64,000 bases of DNA, taken from Macrotis lagotis (Eukaryota; Chordata; Mammalia; Peramelemorphia; Peramelidae). The DNA lies in the NCBI RefSeq assembly GCF_037893015.1, contig NC_133666.1, positions 623,330,104 through 623,394,103 of the forward strand, in the 5' to 3' direction. Positions 22,938 through 35,445 of this stretch are shown here, piece after piece. Positions within the stretch are counted from its first letter, which is position 1. Every line of letters begins with the position of its first letter. Below the pieces are notes generated by a model. It was not told the origin of the DNA and made no database searches. It was given only the letters and a program-made list of their open reading frames with translations. The position numbers and the translations under genes were made by a program.

Positions 22938-23925
22938 TTTTTTAAGAAAAATTTTATTTATTTTGAGTTTTACAATTTTTCCCCCATTCTTGCTTCCCTC
23001 ACCCCCCACAAAAGGCATTCTATTAGTCTTTACATTGTTTCCATGGTATACATTGATCTCAGTTGAATGTGATGAGAGAGAAATCATATCCTTAAAGAAG
23101 AAAAATAAAGTATAAGTGATAGCAAAATTATACAATAAGATAACAATTTTTTTCTAAATTGAATGTAATAGCCTTTGGTCTTTGTTCAACCTCCACAATT
23201 CTTTCCCTGGATACAGATGGTATTCTTCACTGCAGATATCCCAAAATTGTCCCTGGTTGTTGCACTGATAGAATGAGCAAGTCCATCAAGGTTAACCCCA
23301 TGTTGCTATTAGGATATACAATGCTTTTCTGGTTCTGCTCCTCTCAGCATCAGTTCATACAAATCCTTCCAGGCTTCCCTGAATTCCCATCCCTCTTGTT
23401 TTCTAATAGAACAATAGTGTTGCATGACATACATATACCACAGTTTGTTAAGCCATTCCCTAATTGAAGGACATTCACTTAATTCCAATTCTTTGTCACC
23501 ACAAACAGAGCTGCTATGAATATTTAGGCACAAGTGATGTTTTTACCCTTATTCATAATCTCTTCAGGGTATAGACCCAGTAGTGGTATTGCTGGATTAA
23601 GGGGTATGCACATTTATGTTGCCCTTTGGGCATAATTCCAAATTGCTCTCCAGAAAGGTTGTGTGAATTCACAGCTCCACCAACAATGCATTAGCATCCC
23701 AGATTTCCCACATCCCTTCCAACATTGATCATTGCCCTTTCTGGTCATATTGGCCAGTCTGAGAGATGTGAGGTTGTATCTCATAGATTCTTTAATTTGC
23801 ATTTCTCTAATAAGTAATGATTTGAGAAATTTTTCATATGACTATGGATCACTTTGATTTCCTCAGCTGTAAATTGATTTTGCATATCCTTTGACCATTT
23901 GTCAAATGGGGAATTAGCCCAAAGA
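22938..23925 (-). mobile_element. 5'-truncated L1 (3' end only)
   Basis: Parallels 41,880-42,870 of the large L1. Minus-strand peptides include the ORF2 C-terminus: NDQCWKGCGKSGMLMHCWW at 23,614-23,802 (zinc-knuckle-like CxxxC..H....C region) and IREWLNKLWYMYVMQHYCSI near 23,400. Flanks carry a diverged 13-14-base duplication (AGCCCAAGATTTC near 22,922 and AGCCCAAAGATTTC near 23,918), so it is a truncated insertion. A few in-frame breaks are present. Confidence 0.85.
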
Positions 23926-24014
23926 TTTCAAATAGAGCTCCATGAAGACCTTTCTATGGGGTTGATAGTCATACTATCTGGGGGTTATGATTTCTTAGTT
24001 GTTCAAGCTTGGTA

Positions 24015-24275
24015 CAAAGACTAGGTGGCACAGTGTATAGAGTGCCAAGCCTGGTATCAGGAAGACCTCAGTTCAAATCCTGCCTCTAGACACTTACTGT
24101 GTGACCCTTAGCAAATTACTTAACCTTTGTTTGCCTCTAATTCCCAGTTTATAAAATGGGAATAATACTATCTACCTCCCACAGCTGTTGTGACAATCAA
24201 ATAAGATAAAATTTGTAATGTGCTTAGCATAGTTCCTTGGCACAATATAATTTTTAGCTCTTATTAAATTAACAG
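24015..24275 (+). repeat. CORE-SINE (MIR/MAR1-like), nearly full length
   Basis: Order of landmarks: tRNA-like head (GGTGGCACAGTGTATAGAG), GTTCAAATCCTGCC, ACTTACTGTGTGACCCTTAGC, CORE block CAGTTTATAAAATGGGAATAA, then GTGCTTAGCATAGTTCCTTGGCAC and a short A/T tail. Confidence 0.8.
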
Positions 24276-24279
24276 TCTC

Positions 24280-25235
24280 TTTTTATTATAATACCCTTCT
24301 AGTTGACTGTCCCTCATACAGGCTGCTGGAGAGCTCTAAGTTCCTTACCTAATATTGAGTTCACTGGTTATTACAATCAAATATAGGGACCAGCTGGCAG
24401 TCTAGGGTAGGAGCAAGGCCCAGTGAATATAAATATAATCTCTTCAAGTGGTTGGAAGTTTATTATACCTTACTTGGGACACCTAGATCATGAACAGACT
24501 GTCAACAGTTCCTTCATCTAATATCCCATATCACACCACCTTCATCACTATTCCCTCTGGGAGTCCACACTCTCATACTGAGCCTAATATAGTTAAAGCT
24601 TTTTCCTTCCCCCTCTTGACATTATAATTTTCTATCCTACTTAAAAGAAATGAATTTGCCTCTGGAATACACTACCATCAGGTGGAAGTAGAGAGTTTCA
24701 GTATAATTTCCAGGAATAAAAGATCTGTGGGTGAGTGATTCCTGGAATCAGCCATAGGCATGACTAACTGGTCATAAATTTTCTTGCTTTTTTTCTTTTT
24801 TGTAAAAATACAACTTTTTCCCAAACTATTTATACTTAAATAAAATTGCAAATAATGAAATATGAAACTTCCTTAATTTGAATGCAAGATTTTTGATAAT
24901 AGAAATTTCTTATATTTATTTTTGTATCCGTAACACCTAACAGTGACTTTGACAAAATAAGCACTTAAATATTTCTTGATGGGAAGCCAAGTGAAGTGAA
25001 ACTCCATTGGTGGCATCCTCATCCATTACAGTCATAGGGTTCATAAGCTTTTATCATCTTTGACTTTCCTCTCTGCTCTCCTCTCCCCCAAATCTTCCAG
25101 GATGTTATAATTTCCTTAACAACAATTTTAACAACAATATATGGGGCACATGGAAAGAATCACATAACCTGGAGAGACTTGGAGGTTTTTCAGTCCACTA
25201 TCGCAGAAGAGATCACAGATCAGAACCATAAAACC
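24280..25235. other. Unclassified DNA
   Basis: No coding or repeat signature that I can support. An L2-like word set (CTAACAGTGACTTTGAC...) near 24,930 is too short to call. Confidence 0.35.
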
Positions 25236-25470
25236 ATAGTTCACATATGTATAGCTCTTTTAGGGTTACAAAATACTTTGCATACATCATCTTAATTAAT
25301 CTTTACAACTTGGTGATAAGTGCTGTTCTCATTTCCATTTTCCAGATGAGGAAATTGAGGTTGAGGGAAAAAAAATAAATGAATTTCCTGGGGTCACATA
25401 GCTAGTGACTATCTGAAGTAGGATTTCCTGATTTCAAGGTTGTTATGTCATCCAATTGCCTCTAATCATC
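25236..25470 (+). repeat. MIR-like relic
   Basis: ATAGCTCTTTTAGGGTTACAAAATAC, TTAATCTTTACAACTTGGTG, CCATTTTCCAGATGAGGAAA and GGGGTCACATAGCTAGTGAC occur in MIR order. Confidence 0.65.
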
Positions 25471-25964
25471 TGATTTATTCAAATATTCACTTTCTGATGA
25501 AAGAAAATGCAGATGTGATGGGAGTTGTAGAGATATCTCTAACATCAAAAGTAGGAGTGAGAAAGAGGCAGGAAAGGAAGAAGCTGTTTAATTATGTCTA
25601 AGCTGTTTTTCTCAAAAGCTGCTAGCACTCCAAGTCATGTTTATGAATGAATACTGGGTTCCTGATTAATCCATATAAGAAGCTAAATCCAGATAAGCCA
25701 AAGTTCTTGGTCACTGGATGAAGGTACTGTGGCATAATACTAACAATGACCAAATACCCAGGTAACTGTTTCCACTTCGCCTTTCAATGGCATTTCTGGT
25801 CTTGTCATTAGATTTTTGAAGTGTATACAATAAACACCAAAGACTAGGAATTCAAGGGTATTACAGTCATAAATAGGCATCCTTTCTTGTGTCACTCATG
25901 TCCCAGATGTGCTAATCCCAGTAATGATTAGATTCTTTACCCATAGAAGGAGTTTCAAAAGCCA

Positions 25965-26193
25965 CCTAGTCTAGTCCATGCCCTAACAGTGAATCCTGTT
26001 TGAAATGGTTGCAACAATGTTTATCCAGTTTCTAGCTTCTGCTGGAAGACCTCCACTGTAAAGAAGACATCCTGAAGCATTATACTTGGAGTGGTTAGAA
26101 GGGTTAAGAGTTTTTCTAGTTTTCACATCAAAATAGAATCTGTTTCTTTTGGTTCTGCCCATTTATTCCTAGTTCTGCCTTTTCAGGAATAGT

Positions 26194-26229
<36 letters not shown>

Positions 26230-26300
26230 TACAAACACAAACACACCTATTTATCTTCCATGTGGTCATCTTTCAAATACATGAAGGTTTTTCTTTTTTC
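25965..26300 (+). repeat. Ancient dispersed repeat beside D-like segment 2
   Basis: Contains CCACCTAGTCTAGTCCATGCC, GGAAGACCTCCACTG, CCTAGTTCTGCCTTTTCAGG and CATGTGGTCATCTTTCAAATA. The same repeat type sits in the same orientation beside D-like segment 1 (5,060-5,310). It is interrupted by an AC microsatellite. Confidence 0.5.
26197..26227 (+). repeat. (AC)n microsatellite
   Basis: About 15 AC units. Confidence 0.95.
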
Positions 26301-26579
26301 AGGTGGACAGAATCAGGAATGGTTTTTCCAAAGAACTTTCATCAGAGAAAAAGGAGGAAGAGACTCAGGGTCTAATCCTGGGTTAGCCTCAGGAATCAGA
26401 TTTGTGGTCTCTAGCATTGCCTCCTCTGTTGTTCTAGTCCATCTAGAGCCAGAAAGGATGATCCCAAAGTCATGGAGCTCCTTCCTAGGGACCCATCTTG
26501 TGACAAGAGGGACAGAAGTATGTTTGTGAATGAGTTAATAGTACCATTCTCCTAAAATACTCCCCCTCAACTGACTGTG

Positions 26580-26618
26580 GGGTTTTGCCCCATATGCTCA
26601 AGAGGTTGCATTATTGTG
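26580..26618 (-). promoter_or_regulatory. 23-spacer recombination signal (3' side of D-like segment 2)
   Basis: On the minus strand: heptamer CACAATA (26,618-26,612, 5 of 7, CACA intact), spacer of exactly 23 bases, nonamer GCAAAACCC (26,588-26,580, 7 of 9). Confidence 0.55.
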
Positions 26619-26633
26619 TCTGTAGACTAGTCA
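26619..26633 (-). other. D-like gene segment 2 (TCR mu type, 12/23 signals)
   Basis: The 15-base core reads TGACTAGTCTACAGA on the minus strand, between a 12-spacer and a 23-spacer signal of the same polarity as segment 1. The immediate downstream DNA resembles that of segment 1 (shared CAACTGACT beside the 3' nonamer; CTAGAGCCA near 26,445 and 5,520), and the same old repeat lies about 0.3 kb further on. I read the two as paralogues of a duplicated D region. One reading frame of the core contains stops and the 3' heptamer is weak, so it may be little used or decayed. Confidence 0.58.
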
Positions 26634-26661
26634 CACAGTGACAAATGGCTCAAGATAAACC
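26634..26661 (-). promoter_or_regulatory. 12-spacer recombination signal (5' side of D-like segment 2)
   Basis: On the minus strand: nonamer GGTTTATCT (26,661-26,653, 7 of 9), spacer of exactly 12 bases, perfect heptamer CACTGTG (26,640-26,634). Confidence 0.6.
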
Positions 26662-26669
26662 CTGGGAAT

Positions 26670-27995
26670 AGTTCCAACTGGCAAGACTACATAGAAATGT
26701 AAAAGAAGACACATAGATATCTGTAGAACTCAGAGAAGAGATTAAACCACAGTATTAGAATTTGAAGGGACCTCAGAGGCCATTTAATTCAATTCTCTTA
26801 CAATACATGTAACCTGAGTTTCAAGACTGCAATATTCTGCTTGATAGAGATAATGAGGAGTCAACACTGACTTCCTGCGAGAAGGTACAAATGGCATGAG
26901 AATTGTGGAAAGTAGAGAGACTCTTCATCCCCACTTTAATAGAGAAACACATAAGCAACTTGACTCTTAAAACTAATTCCAAGGAACCAAAATAGATAGA
27001 TTCTCCTGCTGGGAGAGGAGATAATGAATCCCCCCAAATGTTTGTGATTTCCACCTGACCTCCCTAGAGAGCTAAGGGAATTTTTCTTGTGTTCTTTCTT
27101 TCGGTTGACAGAGAGCTCAGCTCATTCCCATCTAGCACATATTTCTAGGTGTGTGCTACTATGTAGAATTTATATTTCTCTTTGTTATTCACTTAGTAAA
27201 ATACTCACCAATTGTGATGATCTTTTGTGTAACTAGGATCTGGTAGTTAGACCTGCATGTATAAGTTTTAGGTAGCCTTACCCTTCAAGGGCTAGTGAAC
27301 AGGGAAACTGGGGCATTGTTGCTTTTCAACCTTAAAAAAAGGTGCTTCTAGACAAACAATATCTGGTGAGATGGAGGGAGATTATCTTGGTCTAGTACCC
27401 CCTTTCTAAGAGGAGAATTGAGTGGTAGGTCTTCTTGACCCTTCTGCTCCCTTCCAAGCAGGAATCAAAGTTTCTCTTGTAGTGAAGTAGATAAAAATTC
27501 CAGAGATAGCTAACTCCATAGCTAAACCACACTTTTGGACATAAATATTTTTGTAGGCCATATTTGTCTCACATACTGCTGAGAAAATTGAAATCTGGAA
27601 TGGAGAAGTGACTTCTCCTGATCATACAAGTAGTAACTGTCAGATCTGAAGTCAGATCCCCTGGTGAGCAGTGATCTATAGTCCCTGCTATGCGACTAGG
27701 TTATTTTTTTTTCTAAGGCTCTATTTTCCTTAAAAGGGATTGAAAGTAACTTCAAGTCTTAAATTGGTCCTAGGAAATAAGGCTCAAACCACTTCTATAA
27801 CTTCCAGATAACAAAACTTTGCTCATAAGATACCAGGTCTGTCATACTAGTATGACCAAGCTGGTACCAATTGAAGCAATATAGTGTCGTGGCAGAATAT
27901 CATTCCCTTACAATGGTATAGTAAACTTCCTTTGACTAACTACCAGATGTCTTATAAATGTATCTCATTTCTTTTTGCTTGGTTGTTTGGGTGGT
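26670..27995. other. Mostly unclassified; MIR-like relic at 27,540-27,690
   Basis: The MIR-like part shows GAGAAAATTGAAATCTGG, GAAGTGACTTCTCCTGATCA and CAGATCTGAAGTCAGATCC. The rest has no coding frame or named repeat. I searched it for further D or J signals on the minus strand and saw none. Confidence 0.4.
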
Positions 27996-28540
27996 TCAAA
28001 CTCCATCATTATTGAAGACCAAAATGACATCTCTATGTTTGAGACAAATTACAATGTATCCTACTGTGGCTGATCAGATCAATATGAGCTTGGAATGCTC
28101 TACCACAGATTAGGCACAAATAGTCCATGTAAACAACTGGAGTGGGAGCTCTAAATTTATGAATGCCATATTTTCTTTGAAATGTTTCAATTCTGCCTTC
28201 TTCACAGAGTGCTACACCCTCACTGATGAGAGCACACCATGCTGGGCAGTCCTGTGCCAGTATCTCCCATGCTGTACAATCAGTTCTTAAGACTTTCAAT
28301 GAGATTTTCAGGATGTCACAGTATTGCTTCTTCTGACTCCAACCCCCCTTGTGAGCACTCATATTTTTTTTCTTTTTCTTTAATATTTATTCTCATTTTA
28401 TACAAATAATGTTTTTACATTAATAAAATATTCTTGTTTAAGAGTAAATGAAATACCCCCCCCATAAATATAGACTTGCTTGAGTGATAAAGTAAAGGAG
28501 AGAGAAAAAAATTAAAATAAAAAAATAGTAATAATTGTAG

Positions 28541-28675
28541 GTATGGCCAGGTGGTGCAATGGACAGAGTACCAGTCCTGGAGCCATGAGGACCTGAGCCC
28601 ACATCCAGCCCTGTACATCCAACCCAGCAGTATGACGCAAGCCACCCAAACCCCCCTGCCCTGCAAAAACCCCCC
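28541..28675 (+). repeat. SINE-derived module 1 inside the half-L1 (minus copy)
   Basis: GGCCAGGTGGTGCAATGGACAG ... CCTGGAGCC ... CCCTGCAAAAACCCC follows the tRNA-SINE layout, antisense to the half-L1. The same module occurs at the same place in the plus copy (36,450-36,605). Confidence 0.7.
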
Positions 28676-28715
28676 CAAAAGAAAAAAAGACCCAAAATAA
28701 AATAAAATAGTAATA

Positions 28716-28853
28716 ATAGTAGGGGTGGCTGGGTGGCAGACAGAGCATTGGCCCTTGAGCCAGGAGCACCTGGGTCCAAATCCAGCCTCAGATGATCACC
28801 CCACTATGCAGCCCCAGGCAGTCCACCCAGCCCAATTTGCCCTGAACCCCCCC
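28716..28853 (+). repeat. SINE-derived module 2 inside the half-L1 (minus copy)
   Basis: GGGGTGGCTGGGTGGCAGACAG, GTCCAAATCCAGCCTCAG and a CCCTGAACCCCCCC end. Counterpart at 36,262-36,415 in the plus copy. Confidence 0.7.
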
Positions 28854-29074
28854 AAATAATAATGATAAAAAATATGTGCTTGAGTCTTTGTTCCAACACC
28901 AACAACTCTGTTGTGGGTGGATCACATTCTTTATGCTAAGTCCATGGCAAAAGTTACTTCCATATTTTTCCACCATTGCCATTGCTGATCGCAACTCCCT
29001 CCTTTCGTATTTCTTCCCTCCTTTCATATTTCTCCACTATCATGTATTTATTTTCTCTCTCCTTTGACTCTGAT

Positions 29075-29219
29075 GTAGGGTAGCTGAGTGGCACAGCTGA
29101 CAGATCCCCTGCTCTAGGGCCAAGAGGCCCTGACCCCCCATACTACCCCTTAGGCCCAGCATCCACCTGGCCCTATGGTCCAGGACAGGCCATCCAATCC
29201 CAGCTCCTTGCAAGAAGTA
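29075..29219 (+). repeat. SINE-derived module 3 inside the half-L1 (minus copy)
   Basis: GGTAGCTGAGTGGCACAGCTGACAG ... CTCCTTGCAAG. The most diverged of the three. Counterpart at 35,960-36,070. Confidence 0.55.
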
Positions 29220-29749
29220 AAAAAGAAAATGTATTATATCTGACCACTCTCCCCCCATGGTCCATCCTCTCCTCATTCATTCACATCCCCACCCCTTCCC
29301 CTGGCCCCCCTCCTTCTTACTCCAGATGTCTATACCCCATTGAGTATATATGCTGTTTCCTCTCCTAACCACCTCTCATGAGAGCGAAGTTTCCCTCATT
29401 CCCCCTTGCCTTCCCCCCTTCCATATCATTGCAATAGCTCATTGTAATAAAGAAAAATCTTATTATATGAAATATCTTGGCCTATTCACCCTCTCTTTTT
29501 TCCTTTCTCCCATTAATTTATTTCCCTTTTTTCTATTGACTCCATTTTTACATCATATTTTATCTTCAAATTCAGCTTTCTCCTGTGCTTTGAGTATAAA
29601 AGCTCCCTCTACCTGCTCTATTAACTGAGAAGGTTCATATGAGTATTATCAGTGTCATTTTTCTATGCAGGAATAAATGCAGTTCATCATCATTAAGTCC
29701 CTCATATTTTCCCCTTCTCCTCCAATCTCTATGTTTCACCCAAGTCCTA

Positions 29750-30808
29750 TATCTGAAGATCAAACCTTCTGTGGAGCTCTGGCCATTCCAACAGGAACAT
29801 TTGAAATTCCCCTGGTTCATTGAAAGTCCATCTTTTTCCCTGGAAGAGGACATTCAGCCTTGCTGGGTAGTTGATTCTTGACTGCATTCTAAGCTCTTTT
29901 GCCTTCCGGTATATTATATTCCAAGCCCTACAAGCTTCCAATGTAGTTGCTGCTAAGTCCTATGTGATCCTGACTGCAGCTTCACGATATTTCAACTTCT
30001 GGCTGCTTGTAATATTTTCTCTTTGACTTGGGAGTTCTCGAACTTGGCTATAATATTCCTAGGGGTTGGTTTTTTGGGATCTCTTTCTCGGGGGAATTGG
30101 TGGATTCCCTCCATTTCTATTTTGTCCTCTGCTTCTAGAATATCAGGGAAATTTTCCTGTAGTAATTCTTTGAAAATGATGTCAAGGCTCTTTTCCTGAT
30201 CATGACTTTCAGGTATTCCAATAATTTTTAAATTATCTTTCCTAAGTCTGTTTTCCATATCAGTTGTTTTTTCAATGAGATATTTCACATTTTCTTCTAA
30301 TTTTTCATTTTTTTGGTTTTGAAGTATTGATTCCTGATTTCTGGTAAATTCATCAGTCTCCCTGAATTCTATTCTTTGTCTGAAGGATTTGTTCTCCTCA
30401 GAGAGTTTTCTTGTCTCTTTTTCCATCTGGCCAGTTTTTCTTTTTAAAGCATTCTTCTCCTCAATAACTTTTTGAACTGTTTTATCCATTTGACCTAAGC
30501 TGGTTTTTAGCATGCTATTTTCTTCAGAATTTTTTTGCATTTCCTTGAATAGGCTTCTGACTTCATTTCCATGTTTTTCCTGCATCTCTCTCATTTCTTT
30601 TCCCAGTTTTTCTTCTAACTCCCTCATTTGATTTTCAAAGTGTTTTTTGAGCTCTGTCATAGCCTGAGCCCAATTTCTGTTTTTCTTGGAGTCTTTAGAT
30701 GCAGGAGCTTGTGCTTCCTCTTCTTCAGACTGAGTATTTTGATCCTTCTTGGGCTCATATGCAAAATATTTCTCAATGGTGTTCCTCTTTTTTTCTCAGC
30801 TTGCTCAT
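29750..30808 (-). pseudogene. L1 ORF1-like gene of the minus half-L1
   Basis: The ATG at 30,808-30,806 (MSK) opens a frame that shifts after about seven codons. The main surviving frame (30,660-29,992) has a long heptad-rich coiled coil (MREMQEKHGNEVRSLFKEM, IEEKNALKRKTGQMEKETRK), then an RRM-like core with NLKIIGIPESHDQEKSLDII and a C-terminal stretch ending IIAKFENSQVKEKILQAAR. The last part (29,941-29,747; NVLFQGKRWTF, FLLEWPEL) is in another frame. L1 ORF1p is a trimeric RNA-binding protein; this copy is frameshifted and unlikely to make it. The 3' part carries the typical 'LFQGKRWTF' end of L1 ORF1. Confidence 0.8.
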
Positions 30809-32324
30809 TTTCCCAGCCTAAGCCTGTTTTGGGGGTGCTTCCTGAGCTCTTGGGACACTCCCACAAGGATCTCAGTGTGTGAGGCTCTGTCCTCCCTCCT
30901 GGTCTGTGAAAGACCATATGCACCCCCCTCTGCTATGGGGCTGAGATGGGGGGGGCTGTTGTTCTATGGAGAGACCTAGACTGTGATCAGGATCTGAATG
31001 TGGTCAGAGCCCCAGAGTCCTGTTCCAGGAGCAGAGCTCTGCAGTCTCTCTTCACTCCCCTCCCTGAGTTCAATAGGTTCATGCCCTGCGGGCTCCTACT
31101 TACCGGCTCCCTGCTTCTGTTCCTGGAACTTGGCTGTGCAGCTTGCTGTGTGTCCTGAGGGCTGGGCTCCACATGCTGGCTCTGGCAGAGGTCCCCCGCT
31201 GTTCCCCCAATCTGTGCCTGGTGATACCCAGGGCATAGCTCAGGAAACTCCCCTGCTGCTGTGAGCCATGGCTCCCAGCGCCCTGGGGCTGCCTCTGGGT
31301 GGCTGAAGTTCTTTCCCTCTGGCAGACCACCCCTCTGGTGGGCCACCCCTCCCACCCTGGATGCATAGCCTTTCTGCTCTTTTCCAGGTTACCTTGAGTA
31401 GGAAAACTGTCTCACTGGGTCCCTCTGTGGGTTCTGTGTCTTGAAATTTTAGTTAGAGTCTGTAGCTTATGAGTTTTATGAGAGAGCACCTAAGACATGA
31501 TCCTTTCTTGTCACCATCTTGGCTCCACCTAGTGATCACTCACATTTGTGAGTTCTCCATAAAATAGTTTTTTGAGCAAGTGTACCTCTGGCATTCTAAG
31601 AATGTGTTCAGCCCAATGCAGTTGCACTCTGTGTAGTAATGTTGGAATACTAGGCAGTATAGCTCGAGAAAGGACCTCAAATTCTGATAGCTTCTGCTGC
31701 CAGGTAATCTTCAGAATATTCCTAAGAAAATTTAAATGGAAGTGATTCAAGTTTCCTTACATGGTACTGGTAGACTGTCCAGGTTTCACAGATATATAGC
31801 AATGAGATAAGCACAACAGCTCTGTAGACCTTCAGTTTGATAGTCAGTCTAAACTTCTTCTCTCCCTCACTTTCTTTTGGAGCTTCCCAAATACTGAGTT
31901 AGCTCTGCTAATGAGAGTGTCAACCTCATTGTCAATGTGTACCTCCTTGGGAAGGACATTGCCAAGATAAGTGAACACAATACTCAGAATTTCTCCATTT
32001 GCCATAATAGATGGTTCCACATATGGATGGTGTAGTGCTGGCTGATGCATCATGTGTTTTCTTGGTGTTAATTGTTACATCAAAATTAGCCCAAGTATCA
32101 GAGAATCAATCCATACTTTATTAAATCTCAGCTTCAGAGGCTGCATTGAGTGCACAATAATTGGCAAACAAAAGATTATGCACCAACAATCCCTCCACTT
32201 TGGTATTGTCTTTTCAAGTTGAAGAATTTGACATCAGTGTGATAGCTCACCCTGAAGCCATGTTCATCCTCATTGAAAGTATTTGATAACATGCCTGAAA
32301 ATACACTAAAAAGTGTGGGAGCAG

Positions 32325-32901
<577 letters not shown>

Positions 32902-34365
32902 AAAAAGTATGAGACAAGATCCTTGTTTTACTCCATTGGAGACTGGGAAATCTCAAAAGCATCATCCACTATTCAGAACCCAGACATGCATGGCATCATG
33001 AAATTGACATACAATACTGATAAAATTCTCCAGACAACCAAAGTTTTAACATAATTTTCCATAAACCTTCATGACTGACACTATCAAAGGTCCTGGTCAG
33101 ATCTACAAATTTATATAGACTTCTCTTCTGTTCCTGGCATTTTTTCTGGAGTTGTCAGAGAGCAAACACCATATCAATTGTTCCTCTACCTTTCTGAAGT
33201 CATACTGACTTCTAGGTGAAGGATCAGTCTATTGAGAAGACTGGCAAAAATTTTAACAGCAATGACTAAAAGAGAAATACCTCTGTGATTGTCATTGGAC
33301 AATCTATTTCCTTTACCTTTATAAAGATTGATGATGGAAGCATCCTTGAATTCTTGGGGTATAACTTCTTCATGCCTTATAACCTGGAATATTTCAGTCA
33401 GTTTTTGGATGAACAATGAACTCCCTAACTTGTAGATCTCAGCTAGAATAGAGTCAACACTAGGTGCTTTGCCACTTGAAAGGAGTTTAATTGGCCTTCG
33501 AAACCTCTACTTCAGTTGAACTTCATTTGAGGCCTGATTGACTTCAACTTGAGGTAAATACTCAATGACTTCTGCATTGATTGATGATGGTCTGTTAAGA
33601 ATATTATGGGGGGTGAAGCCAAGATGGCGACAAAAGTGGATCTTCTCTTAAGTGCTCTCTCTTAAAACTTATAAACTAAGAACTCTAACTAAATTTTCGA
33701 GAGACAGAACCCACAGAGGGATCCAATGAGGCAGTTTTCCAACCCAAGGTAACTTGGAAAAGTGCAGAAAGGTTCTACTCCCCAGGGATGGAGGGGTAGC
33801 TTGCCAGAGTGAAGGAACTTCAGCCTCCCATAGCCCACCAGAGCGAAGGAACTTCAGCCTCCAGAGGCAGCCCCAGGGATCTGGGAGCCACAGCTCACAG
33901 CAGCAAGGGCAGTTTCCTGACTTACAACCCAGGGAGCACCAGGCACAATTTGGGGGACCAGTGGGAGGACCTCTGCCAGAGCAAGCACGTGAAGCCCAGC
34001 CCTCAGGAAAGACAGAGAGCAGTGTGGCCATGGCAGCCCAGATCCAGGAACTGGAAGCAGGCAGAGCTAAGTGCTGAGCCTAGGGAGGGGAGCAGAGAGA
34101 GACTGTTGAGTTCTGTCCTCTGTCCCTGGAATAGGACTCTGGGGTTCTGACAACATTCAGATCCTGATCACAGTATAGGGCCCCCACAGAACAGCAGGCT
34201 CCCCCCCACCTCAGCCCCATGGCAGAGGGGTATGCTTGTGGTCATTCACAGACCAGGAGGGAGGACAGAGTTTCCTTCATACACGGAGATCTTCATTGGG
34301 GGGGGGTGTCCCAATAATGCTCAAAATCTCAGGAAGCACCCCAAAACCAGGCTCAGGCTGGGAAA

Positions 34366-35445
34366 ATGAGTAAGCAGAGAAAAAAGAAGAACACCATTGA
34401 GAAATACTTTGCCTGTGATCCCAAGAAGGATCAAAACACTCAATCTGAAGATGAGCAAGTCCAAGCTCCTACATCTAAAGACTCCAAGAAAAACAGAAAT
34501 TGGGCTCAGGCTATGGCAAAGCTCAAAAAAAGCCTTTGAAAATCAAGTGAGGGAGGTAGAAGAAAAATTGGGAAAGGAAATGAGAGAGATGCAGGAAAAA
34601 CATGAAAAAGAGGTCAGTAGCTTAGTCAAGGAGATCCAAAAAAATTGCTGAAGAAAATAGTATGTTAAAAACCAGCTTAGGTCAAATGGATAAAATGGTT
34701 CAAAAAGTTATTGAGGAGAAGAATGCTTTAAAAAGCAGAATTGGCCAGATGGAAAAAGAGATAAAAAAGCTCTCTGAGGAAAACAAATCCTTCAGACAAA
34801 GAATGGAACTGAGGGAGTTTGCTGATTTTACAAGAAATCAGGACACAATACTTCAAAACCAAAAGCATGAAAAATTAGAAGAAAATGTGAAACATCTCAT
34901 TGAAAAAACAACTGATATGGAAAACAGATTTAGGAAAGATAATTTAAAAATTATTGGAATACCTGAAAGTCATGATCAGGAAAAGAGCCTTGACATCATT
35001 TTCAAAGAATTACTACAGGAAAATTGCCCAGATATCCTAGAAGCAGAGGGCAAAAATAGAAATTGAGAGAATCCACTGATCTCCCCAAGAAAGAGATCCA
35101 AAAAAAACCAATACCCAGGAATATAGCCAAGTTCCAGAACTCCCAAGTCAAAGAGAAAATATTACAAGCAGCCAGAAGGACACATTTCAAATACCATGGA
35201 GCTGCAATCAGGATAACACAGGACTTAGCAGCAACTACATTAAAAGTTCATAGGGCTTGGAATATAATATTCTGGAAAGCAAAAGAGCTTAGAATGCAAC
35301 CGAGAATCAACCACCCAGCAAAGCTGAATGTCTTCTTCCAGGGAAAAATATGGACTTTCAATGATCCAGGGAAATATTAAATGTTCCTGTTGGAATGATT
35401 AGAGCTGAACAGAAGGTTTGATCTTCAAATACAGGAGGACTCAGG
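34366..35445 (+). pseudogene. L1 ORF1-like gene of the plus half-L1
   Basis: ATG at 34,366 begins MSKQRKKKNTIEKYFACDPK. The frame then shifts near 34,530, and at least two more breaks separate the pieces seen at 34,397-34,651, 34,662-35,066 and 35,063-35,380. Coiled-coil heptads fill the first part (EEKLGKEMREMQEKHEKEV), followed by NLKIIGIPESHDQEKSLDII (RRM region) and an end with NVFFQGKIWTFNDPG. It parallels the minus copy along its whole length. No ORF2 follows. Function in the intact family is RNA binding and chaperoning during L1 retroposition; this copy is broken. Confidence 0.8.

Larger units (their letters stand above)
28363..31531 (-). mobile_element. Half-L1 (HAL1-like) element, minus copy
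   Basis: About 3.17 kb: a 5' UTR opening with GGAGCCAAGATGGTGAC (31,530 downward; YY1-like AAGATGG), an ORF1-like gene, no ORF2, then a 3' region with three SINE-derived modules and an A-rich tail. Flanked by a 12-base target-site duplication with two changes (GTGAGCACTCAT 28,351-28,362; GTGATCACTCAC 31,532-31,543). It splits the RTE-like element between LFYGEL and its C-terminal part. Such ORF1-only L1 derivatives are known in mammals as HAL1 and need an L1 to move them. Confidence 0.8.

Noticed and set aside
26560-26610. Minus-strand peptide MGQNPTVS, resembling a degraded J motif.
   Set aside because: It overlaps the spacer and nonamer of the 23-spacer signal, has stops nearby and lacks the FGxG or WGxG core and a donor in register.
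28415-28779. Overlapping minus-strand frames rich in W, G, L and Y.
   Set aside because: These are translations of GC-rich SINE-derived modules inside the half-L1.
30946-31366. Open frames on both strands over a GC-rich block.
   Set aside because: The block is the 5' UTR of a half-L1; similar frames recur in the 5' UTR of the other copy (33,669-34,150).
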